Shown here piece after piece: positions 20,790 to 26,459 of a stretch of 26,459 bases of DNA; position 1 is the first letter of the stretch; each line of letters begins with the position of its first letter. Position numbers and translations under genes: made by a program. The notes below the pieces were generated by a model, which saw only the letters and a program-made list of their open reading frames with translations, had not been told where the DNA came from and searched no databases. The stretch comes from Candidatus Azambacteria bacterium (GTDB lineage Bacteria; Patescibacteriota; Minisyncoccia; GWC2-36-17; WO2-46-25), in assembly GCA_024654415.1 (NCBI GenBank), contig JANLHQ010000071.1:1-26459 (forward strand). Direction: 5' to 3'.

Positions 20790-21812
20790 TTATATTATTT
20801 TTACTTTCCGTAAGAATGCCGCGGCATCTTCAGGTGCAATTGCTGATATCTCAATACCCGTACCCATCTCGAAACCAGCCCAAATGGATGTTTTTGGAAG
20901 AATTTCAATGTGCCAATGATAGTGAGCATGTTTTTCTCCCTCAGGAGATGTGTGAATAAAGAAATTATATGCGGGATCATTCAGACCCTTCCGCAAGCGG
21001 GTAAGTTGCTTTTGTAACATCTTAGCTACTAACGCAAGATCATTATCTTCGAGCATGCCAAAGTTTGGCTGATGAATCTTTGGGAAGATCCGTATCTCAA
21101 ACGCCATTTTTGAAGCAAACGGGGTAAACGCAACAAATCGTTCATTCTCATCGATGATTCTCTTTTTTACTCGGAGCTCATATTGGATCATCTCGCAATG
21201 CACACAGGTCCCATGCTCGTGAAAAAAGCGCTCTGACCCCCTCAAGCTACGCGAGACATCAGGCGGAATAACCGGCATCGCTATTAATTGCGAATGAGGA
21301 TGTGGGAGTGACGCGCCCGCCTCACGTCCGTGATTATGAAATACTAACACATATGCAATACATTTCTCATGTGCAAGTGATTGATATCGTTCTCGGTATG
21401 CGCGCACAAGATTAATCATCTCCTCCGCATCAAGATCAGGAATATAACGCTTATGATCTCTCAAGATAAATACCTCATGCGACCCTACTCCCTCCGCCAT
21501 AGTGTATGGACCTTCTTTTGAAAAAGACCTGCATATCCCTTTGCTGAATGCGGGAAATTTATTGGGAACCGCCACCACAGACCACCCAGTCATATGCCCT
21601 CCTTGCCGATAATCATATCGTACAAGCGGCTTCTCTTTTTTTTCTGACAATGTTTCGAAGGGGCATTGAGAAAGTGGCCGTGCTACGTTCTTTGTTTTTG
21701 TGCTGGTCGCAAATGCATGCGGCCGCTTCCCGCGCGCAAGCGCAATCACCACCCAGTCCCCCGACACGAGATCTTGTCGTAGCTCTGATATTTTTTTCTT
21801 TTTTGTTACCAT
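20790..21812 (-). CDS. Galactose-1-phosphate uridylyltransferase-like HIT-superfamily protein
   Basis: A 340-aa GalT-type nucleotidyltransferase. The catalytic region HNHGREAGASLPHPHSQL contains the H171-P-H173-S-Q motif; by analogy the second His is the covalent nucleophile. The second HIT-like half ends with HYHWHIEILP and WAGFEMGTGIEISAIAPEDAA. Family members move UMP or other nucleotidyl groups between sugar phosphates (GalT, ADP-glucose phosphorylase). The first zinc motif, CPFC in many GalTs, reads CPFE at residues 50-53, while another Cys pair (C203, C206) is present. It lies between a glycosyltransferase and tpiA, so it could feed nucleotide sugars to glycan synthesis or salvage sugar phosphates. 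Exact substrate is not assignable. Confidence 0.85.
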   Translation of the reverse strand: MVTKKKKISELRQDLVSGDWVVIALARGKRPHAFATSTKTKNVARPLSQCPFETLSEKKEKPLVRYDYRQGGHMTGWSVVAVPNKFPAFSKGICRSFSKEGPYTMAEGVGSHEVFILRDHKRYIPDLDAEEMINLVRAYRERYQSLAHEKCIAYVLVFHNHGREAGASLPHPHSQLIAMPVIPPDVSRSLRGSERFFHEHGTCVHCEMIQYELRVKKRIIDENERFVAFTPFASKMAFEIRIFPKIHQPNFGMLEDNDLALVAKMLQKQLTRLRKGLNDPAYNFFIHTSPEGEKHAHYHWHIEILPKTSIWAGFEMGTGIEISAIAPEDAAAFLRKVKII

Positions 21813-21827
21813 AACTGAATGCCGTGG

Positions 21828-22568
21828 TTACTCTTTTCTCCTACGATATGTACCAAGTAGCATATTTTTTCTTACTACGAGCAAATCGCGAAGTGTCGTG
21901 AAGTAGGCACTTATACCGACTTTTGATTCACCGCTATTTGTCCATACTACCGGAAGTTCCTTGATACGATACCCAAGCTTTTTTGCAATAACAAGAACCT
22001 CAATATCAAACCCCCAGCGCGTAAGGGTTTGTAAAGCAAAAATCTCTGTTGCGGCTTGAGCAGAAAAGAGTTTAAACCCTCGCTGAGTATCATGTATCTC
22101 CCAAATAGCAAGGAGACGAATGAGGAGCTTCGCGTAGTGCCCGAGCGCGCGTCGATACCACGCCGCATGCTCTTCTATTTTTGCTCCTGGAAGTTCGATA
22201 GAGGCAATCACCACATCATACCCTTGTGAAAAATGAGGTAAAAACGCATCACAATATTCAACAGGTACAGAGTTATCAGCGTCCATAAACAAACGGAACT
22301 TCCCCCGTGCCGCAAGCATCCCCTGCCGCACAACGTATCCTTTACCATGATTCTCTTTGTTGTCGATAAGCACGAGCCCGTTCATCGTGCGCGCATATTC
22401 ACTTACCATTTCACCAGTACGGTCATGCGACCCGTCGCTGACCACCACTACCTCATACTCATATGTTTGTTTCTTGAGATACGCATCAATCGCCTCAAGC
22501 GTTTTGCCGAGGCGTCGTTCTTCGTTATATGCAGGAATGATTACCGATAAAAATATTTCTTTTTCCAT
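21828..22568 (-). CDS. Family 2 glycosyltransferase (dolichyl/polyprenyl-phosphate sugar synthase type)
   Basis: A 246-aa GT-A glycosyltransferase. SVIIPAYNEERRLGKTL (8-24), VVVSDGSHDRT (41-51), ENHGKGYVVRQGM (72-84) and the metal-binding DAD (96-98, FMDADNS) match the ALG5/DPM1 group. That group moves glucose or mannose from a nucleotide sugar to a polyprenyl phosphate. HDTQRGFKLF and RWGFDIEVLVIAKKLGY are further family signatures. No membrane helix is evident, so it probably works at the cytosolic membrane face. It could supply lipid-linked sugar for envelope glycans. It begins 17 nt after ruvX and is followed 15 nt later by the GalT-like gene. Confidence 0.9.
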   Translation of the reverse strand: MEKEIFLSVIIPAYNEERRLGKTLEAIDAYLKKQTYEYEVVVVSDGSHDRTGEMVSEYARTMNGLVLIDNKENHGKGYVVRQGMLAARGKFRLFMDADNSVPVEYCDAFLPHFSQGYDVVIASIELPGAKIEEHAAWYRRALGHYAKLLIRLLAIWEIHDTQRGFKLFSAQAATEIFALQTLTRWGFDIEVLVIAKKLGYRIKELPVVWTNSGESKVGISAYFTTLRDLLVVRKNMLLGTYRRRKE

Positions 22569-22585
22569 ACATGCATCGTATTATT

Positions 22586-22981
22586 TTAGTATACTATATC
22601 TTCCTTTATTTGTCTGTCTAAATAGCTTTGCAAAATCAGCGCGGCAGAGCTCTGGTCAACCGTGTTCTTTTTTGCACCATCGCGCATAGCCATTTTTGTC
22701 GTAAATATTTCATTTTCATACACTACTGGAATATATGTACATTGTGAGAGGTCTTCACCGAAACGCTCAATCGCGCGCATGAGTGGCGACGCCCCACCAA
22801 TCATCATCGGCATACCAATGATGATTTGCACCGGCTTTTGTATGTCGCATATTTTTTTGATATCAGAAAGTATTGATACAGTGTTTTCAATTGTTGTGTG
22901 CGGGAATGCGATCACCCCCCCATCATCAGACACCGAAATGCCGATGCGCTTCTCCCCATAATCAATACCGAGGTACTTCAT
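22586..22981 (-). CDS. ruvX: YqgF/RuvX family protein (Holliday junction resolvase-like, rRNA maturation nuclease)
   Basis: A 131-aa RNase H-fold protein. GIDYGEKRIGISVSD holds the first catalytic Asp (D7). IIIGMPMMIGG, YENEIFTT (E91, aligned with the DERLTT box) and VDQSSAALILQSYLD (D109) complete the acidic triad. Relatives are predicted Holliday junction resolvases, and in E. coli YqgF is implicated in 16S rRNA 5' processing. The DERLTT box is altered to NEIFTT, but the key Glu is kept. Its ATG overlaps the map stop by 4 nt. Confidence 0.88.
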   Translation of the reverse strand: MKYLGIDYGEKRIGISVSDDGGVIAFPHTTIENTVSILSDIKKICDIQKPVQIIIGMPMMIGGASPLMRAIERFGEDLSQCTYIPVVYENEIFTTKMAMRDGAKKNTVDQSSAALILQSYLDRQIKEDIVY

Positions 22982-23751
22982 GCCTCGGTTAAAATTTCAT
23001 ACCCATCTTTTGTCACGAGCACCGTGTGTTCAAAATGCGCCGCAAGCGACCCGTCCATAGTCCTAATGCCCCACCCATCTTCATCAGTTTTAATACGCCA
23101 ATCTCCTGAGGTTACCATTGGTTCAATAGCAATCGTCATACCTGCTATAAGCAGCTCACCGGTCGCTTTCTTTCCGAAGTTTAGAATCATCGGCTCTTCA
23201 TGGGCATGATGCCCAACTCCATGCCCCGCGAGTTCGCGCACTACAGAAAACCCTTCACGCTCAACACAGGACTGAACAGCATGCCCAATGTCACCAATCC
23301 TTGCTCCCGCACGCACAACCGCAATACCTTCATAGAGCGCCTTCTTTGTTACCGCAATAAGTTTTTGTGTTCGCGCAGGAACAACGCCCGCCGTTACGGT
23401 GAGCGCACTATCAACACACATCCCATTGTAGCGAACACCGAGATCAAGACTTACTATATCGCCGTCCATGATAATCTTTCCTTTATACGGGATAGCGTGA
23501 ACTACCTCATCATTAATGCTCACACATACCGTAGCGGGGTATGGCGACGACGCGCCATCAGGGCGATACCCCAAAAAAAGTGGAGTTGCTCCGCGTGCGG
23601 CGATAAGCGCTTCTGCCTCCGTATTAAGTGATGCAGCGTCTACGCCGGGTGCAACCATCATTGCAAGGTGCGCAAGGACATCCGCCAAAATTTTACCGCC
23701 GATACGCATCGCGGCAATCTCTTCCTGCGTACTGGTGATGATAGATGTCAT
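22978..23751 (-). CDS. map: Methionine aminopeptidase, type I
   Basis: A 257-aa metallopeptidase that removes the initiator Met from new proteins. The five metal ligands are visible: D103 (SLDLGV), D114 (CVDSAL), H177 (GHGVG), E210 (AIEPM) and E241 (HFEHTV). H85 (EVVHAIP) and H184 (AHEEP) are the usual substrate-side histidines. There is no type II insertion and no N-terminal zinc finger. It lies in the classical secY-adk-map order, 8 nt after adk and overlapping ruvX by 4 nt. Confidence 0.96.
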   Translation of the reverse strand: MTSIITSTQEEIAAMRIGGKILADVLAHLAMMVAPGVDAASLNTEAEALIAARGATPLFLGYRPDGASSPYPATVCVSINDEVVHAIPYKGKIIMDGDIVSLDLGVRYNGMCVDSALTVTAGVVPARTQKLIAVTKKALYEGIAVVRAGARIGDIGHAVQSCVEREGFSVVRELAGHGVGHHAHEEPMILNFGKKATGELLIAGMTIAIEPMVTSGDWRIKTDEDGWGIRTMDGSLAAHFEHTVLVTKDGYEILTEA

Positions 23752-23759
23752 TATTTCGT

Positions 23760-24446
23760 CTACTCCTTCTCTTGGTGAGGCAAAATATTTTTTTTCGCGA
23801 GCTCTTCCAGTATTTCTCGATGCACGGTTTCAGGATCAGTTTCTCCACTCACTACAATAAGGTTTCCTTTAGCACGATAATGCTCGATCACCTTTGTGAC
23901 CTCAGCATCAAACCAATCGAGTCGTGCGTCAATGCCATCAGGATTATCTTCCGCGCGAATGGTGAGGTTTCCTCCGCAATATTGGCAATGCGTCAAAGGT
24001 GTTTGCTCATTTTCCACATATGCTCCGTGCTTACACACACCGCACACTCGGCGCTTTAAAAGACGCTGATGCGCAGTGTCGCGAGAAATATCGATTAACA
24101 ATACCTCAACATTCTTCCGGTCAAACCAATCAAGCACCTCATCAAGCGTAATAGCTTCTCCGAGCATCCGAGGGCTTCCATCGAATAATACGCCTTTATG
24201 TGCGTCAGTATAAGCAAGCTTTTGCATCCAAATAAAAAATGGCATCCAGGAGGGGGTGAGCTTTCCTTGTGCCATTGTTTCTTTCATCCGACGAGCCGCC
24301 GCATTCTTCTGTTCAGAAAACTTTCTCAAAAGATCTCCTGTGCCGATATATTCTAGATTGAATTCCTGCGCGAGTATCTGCGCCTGCGTACCCTTTCCAC
24401 TCCCCGAGCGTCCAAGCATAATAAGATTAAATGGTCCTTTTTCCAT
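23760..24446 (-). CDS. adk: Adenylate kinase with zinc-binding LID
   Basis: Starting at MEKGPFNLIMLG the protein is 228 aa; another ATG lies 12 nt upstream but overlaps a probable -10. It catalyses ATP + AMP = 2 ADP. The P-loop is GRSGSGKGT (12-20), YIGTGDLLR binds AMP, and FDGSPRM replaces the common LDGFPR. The LID domain carries four cysteines (C135, C138, C154, C157; CGVC and CQYC) that should bind zinc. DARLDWFDAEV follows, in the position of the R-L-x2-Y region. It is downstream of secY, as in most bacterial spc operons, with a 79-nt gap. Confidence 0.93.
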   Translation of the reverse strand: MEKGPFNLIMLGRSGSGKGTQAQILAQEFNLEYIGTGDLLRKFSEQKNAAARRMKETMAQGKLTPSWMPFFIWMQKLAYTDAHKGVLFDGSPRMLGEAITLDEVLDWFDRKNVEVLLIDISRDTAHQRLLKRRVCGVCKHGAYVENEQTPLTHCQYCGGNLTIRAEDNPDGIDARLDWFDAEVTKVIEHYRAKGNLIVVSGETDPETVHREILEELAKKNILPHQEKE

Positions 24447-24456
24447 GACGCTTTTC

Positions 24457-24465
24457 ATAGTATCA
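24457..24465 (-). promoter_or_regulatory. Extended -10 element before adk
   Basis: Minus-strand TGATACTAT, an extended -10, ends 10 nt before the preferred adk ATG, with TTATTA or TTAACA as possible -35 hexamers. It suggests an internal promoter for adk-map-ruvX and the genes that follow. Confidence 0.4.
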
Positions 24466-24525
24466 CATCCCGTGATTTGTTAATAATCGCTCATCCCCAC
24501 CCGCATTCATAGGCAGTACGGTGGA

Positions 24526-25797
24526 TTAAAATTTCTCGTATTCGTGCATCACTAACTGTGCATCAATCTGCTTCATTGTGTCGAGCGCGACCGATACCGC
24601 GATCAATAGAGCCGTACCACCAATGGTCAGTGTAGCGGTCCCGGTAAAATACTGAATAATGAATGGAAGCACTGCGATGATGCCGAGTGAAATCGCTCCC
24701 GCGAGCGTGATCCTATTCATTACCCGTGCAAGAAATTCTGCGGTCGAGGCGCCCGGTCGAATGCCCGGCACAAACCCTCCCTGCTTTTGAACATTCTCCG
24801 CGATCGCTTTCGTGTCAAATGTAACTGCGGTATAAAAGTACGTGAAAAGAATCACTAATATAAAATAGAGAAGTCCATACAGAAAACCTCCTGCCTGGAA
24901 AAATCCTGCGAGCGAAGTTCCTAGATTTTTCATCCACTCCTGCTGCGCAAGCTGCATAAAATTCCCAAGCATCTGCGGAAACAATAGAATCGATATAGCA
25001 AAAATAATAGGAATAACCCCCGCTTGATTTACCTTCAAAGGAAGATATGTTGACGCGCCTCCGTATACCTTTGACCCACGCACGCGCTTCGCATAGGAAA
25101 CAGGGATGTTTCGCTGACTATCATTAATGAACACCACGCCCGCGATAACGATTGCCGCGACAATAAGAAACACAATTGCCGTTGATACCATTGAAGGATC
25201 GAAATTGAGGAAAAACTGACGCAGCTGTGTTGGAATAGCAGAAATGATACCAGCAAAGATGAGCAATGAAATGCCGTTGCCAATCTTTCTCTCTGAAATA
25301 ATTTCGCCAAGCCACATAAGGAATACGGTTCCCGCAGTAATTACCGCGAGATTGGTAATGAGAGAGAAAAGGTCGAGTCGATCAATTACATTTTGACTCT
25401 GCAATAATGCCAAAAGGCCATACCCCTGCAATCCTGCAAGCGGTATAGTTAAATACCGTGTATACTGGTTGAACTTTTGTCTCCCCTGCTCACCCTCTCC
25501 TTGGTACAATTCTTTCAGCTGTGGAAAGACCATCGTAAGAAGCTGCATAATAATGAGCGCGGTAATGTACGGACCCACACCAAGCATCACAATGGAAAGA
25601 TTGTCGAGCGCTCCTCCAGAAAAAATATTAAGTAACCCAAAGAATTGGTTCCCTTCAAAAAAACTCTGTAGTCTACTCACATCAATCCCTGGTACAGGAA
25701 TTACCGCAGCAACACGAAATATCGCGAGCAGCGCGAGCACAAAAAGGATCTTCCCACGGAGATCTTTTGTTTTTAAAATTTGTATCAATTTACCCAT
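24526..25797 (-). CDS. secY: Protein translocase subunit SecY
   Basis: A 423-aa, ten-helix membrane protein, the channel of the Sec translocon with SecE and SecG. Recognisable parts are LFVLALLAIFRVAAVIPVPGID (helix 1), FSGGALDNLSIVMLGVGPYITALIIMQLL (plug and helix 2), and the cytosolic loop VNQAGVIPIIFAISIL after AKRVRG. Near the C-terminus are GGFVPGIRPG and a KQIDAQLVMHEYEKF tail. Length and motif order are typical. It begins 6 nt after rplO. Confidence 0.97.
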   Translation of the reverse strand: MGKLIQILKTKDLRGKILFVLALLAIFRVAAVIPVPGIDVSRLQSFFEGNQFFGLLNIFSGGALDNLSIVMLGVGPYITALIIMQLLTMVFPQLKELYQGEGEQGRQKFNQYTRYLTIPLAGLQGYGLLALLQSQNVIDRLDLFSLITNLAVITAGTVFLMWLGEIISERKIGNGISLLIFAGIISAIPTQLRQFFLNFDPSMVSTAIVFLIVAAIVIAGVVFINDSQRNIPVSYAKRVRGSKVYGGASTYLPLKVNQAGVIPIIFAISILLFPQMLGNFMQLAQQEWMKNLGTSLAGFFQAGGFLYGLLYFILVILFTYFYTAVTFDTKAIAENVQKQGGFVPGIRPGASTAEFLARVMNRITLAGAISLGIIAVLPFIIQYFTGTATLTIGGTALLIAVSVALDTMKQIDAQLVMHEYEKF

Positions 25798-25803
25798 TAT
25801 ACG

Positions 25804-26232
25804 TTATTCCTTTACCGCGCCACCCGCTTTTTCGATCTTCTCTTTCGCTGATGCGGACACAAAACATCGTTCCACAGTAAGTTTCTTTTCAACTATTCCT
25901 CCTCCGAGTACTTTTACCAAAGGAAATCCTGTTCCTCGCTTCTCAATAAGTCCGTGCGCCGCCAACGATTCTGGAGTCACAACATCGCCTGAGGCAAATG
26001 CGCTATTTATTGCAGAAAGATTCACTACCGCATGCTTTGCAACAATACTCTTAAACCGATACCCTCTTAATTTCGGAATCCTTTTAATCATATCGCGTTC
26101 CGCAGGACGGATCTTCCTTCCCGCTCGCGACTTCTGTCCTTTCGTCCCTCGTCCGGACGTCTTTCCATGTGCACCCCCTCGGGCGATTCGTTTCTTGCTT
26201 TTCTTTTTATTACGTAACTCGTGAAGTTGCAT
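25804..26232 (-). CDS. rplO: 50S ribosomal protein L15 (uL15)
   Basis: A 142-aa ribosomal protein starting MQLHELRNKKKSKKRIARGG. The basic, Gly-rich N-terminal extension (HGKTSGRGTKGQKSRAG) threads into the 23S rRNA core. GFPLVKVLGGG and a C-terminal SASAKEKIEKAGG are family hallmarks. The frame is open upstream, but that extension would run into rpsE, whose stop is 4 nt before this ATG. The gene that usually sits between rpsE and rplO (rpmD, L30) is missing. Confidence 0.96.
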   Translation of the reverse strand: MQLHELRNKKKSKKRIARGGAHGKTSGRGTKGQKSRAGRKIRPAERDMIKRIPKLRGYRFKSIVAKHAVVNLSAINSAFASGDVVTPESLAAHGLIEKRGTGFPLVKVLGGGIVEKKLTVERCFVSASAKEKIEKAGGAVKE

Positions 26233-26236
26233 ATAA

Positions 26237-26459
26237 TTATTTTGACGGTGGTTTTTCCTGCACTGATACTTCCCGCGTAGTCGCCACAACTTCTTTTTGT
26301 CGCCGTGGCTTTAAGCTTTTCAATGCATTCATTGTTGCCTCGCTTACATTGATCTTATTTGAGCTTCTTCCTTGTATCTTGCCGGCAACGTTCTTTATTC
26401 CTGCAAGCTCGCAGATTACCCGCACAACGCCTCCCGCAATAATACCGGTACCAGGCTTT
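26237..26459 (-). CDS. rpsE: 30S ribosomal protein S5 (uS5), C-terminal part
   Basis: The visible C-terminal 73 residues start [20 protein letters not shown], the conserved second half of S5, and continue [29 protein letters not shown]. The N-terminal double-stranded-RNA-binding half lies beyond the window. The C-terminal tail ([11 protein letters not shown]) is unstructured in appearance. S5 takes part in decoding fidelity in the 30S subunit. Confidence 0.95.
   Translation of the reverse strand, partial: KPGTGIIAGGVVRVICELAGIKNVAGKIQGRSSNKINVSEATMNALKSLKPRRQKEVVATTREVSVQEKPPSK

Noticed and set aside
1..26459. Recoded UGA (glycine) as in Gracilibacteria/SR1
   Set aside because: TGA terminates several genes at sensible places, including ATGA overlaps at map/ruvX, recJ/rnhA and DUF4012/murJ, and no gene needs read-through.

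Overview
The window looks like a piece of a Candidate Phyla Radiation (Patescibacteria) chromosome, most likely from the Parcubacteria/Paceibacteria side. The evidence is short tightly packed genes, many 4-nt ATGA overlaps, a DUF4012 envelope protein, the recJ/pilT/pgk/tpiA content typical of these genomes, and an spc ribosomal-protein block in which rpsE is followed directly by rplO with no rpmD (L30) between them. TGA acts as a normal stop, so this is genetic code 11 and not the recoded Gracilibacteria/SR1 lineages. These taxonomic statements are inferred from gene content, not from a search.

Layout. 1-791 (minus): a promoter drives two tandem CDGSH iron-sulfur mini-proteins and a class IV aminotransferase cut by the window edge; one CDGSH copy has its cluster-ligand His replaced by Cys. 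814-1844 (minus): a NADAR-family gene and an unknown 134-aa gene, each preceded by the same 27-bp leader, bounded by terminators. 1877-2548: a small conserved-looking hypothetical gene, an intact tRNA-Gly(CCC), two tRNA-Gly fragments and a duplicated 44-bp hairpin repeat. 2556-10109: a divisome FtsB/DivIC-like gene, a 34-aa membrane mini-protein on the plus strand, then a long minus-strand envelope operon read as sugar-phosphate transferase, DUF4012 protein, MurJ flippase, LepA.

10204-10838 (minus) is an oversized RNase P RNA with its own promoter and terminator. 10897-13900 (plus) is the anaerobic (class III) ribonucleotide reductase system: nrdD, a separate 50-aa ORF carrying the glycyl-radical loop, and the radical-SAM activase nrdG. 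The conserved C-terminal end of the reductase is therefore out of frame with its body, which is the most striking observation here. A 109-bp element with perfect 24-bp inverted ends separates nrdG from the convergent operon pgk-pilT-recJ-rnhA (18539-14034, minus).

From 18540 to 18632 there is a divergent promoter region with an inverted repeat between pgk and a type II NADH dehydrogenase gene (plus). The rest (26459-20047, minus) is one co-directional block: rpsE (partial), rplO, secY, adk, map, ruvX, a family 2 glycosyltransferase, a GalT-like uridylyltransferase and tpiA. Several promoters have an extended -10 only 8-10 nt before the probable start codon, implying near-leaderless mRNAs.

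Functionally the window combines protein synthesis and export (rpsE, rplO, secY, map, lepA, tRNA, rnpB), lower glycolysis (tpiA, pgk), NADH reoxidation (ndh), anaerobic dNTP synthesis, nucleic-acid maintenance (recJ, rnhA, ruvX) and cell-envelope assembly. No stretch longer than 300 bases lacks a gene once rnpB is counted. No CRISPR array, transposase or phage gene was seen.
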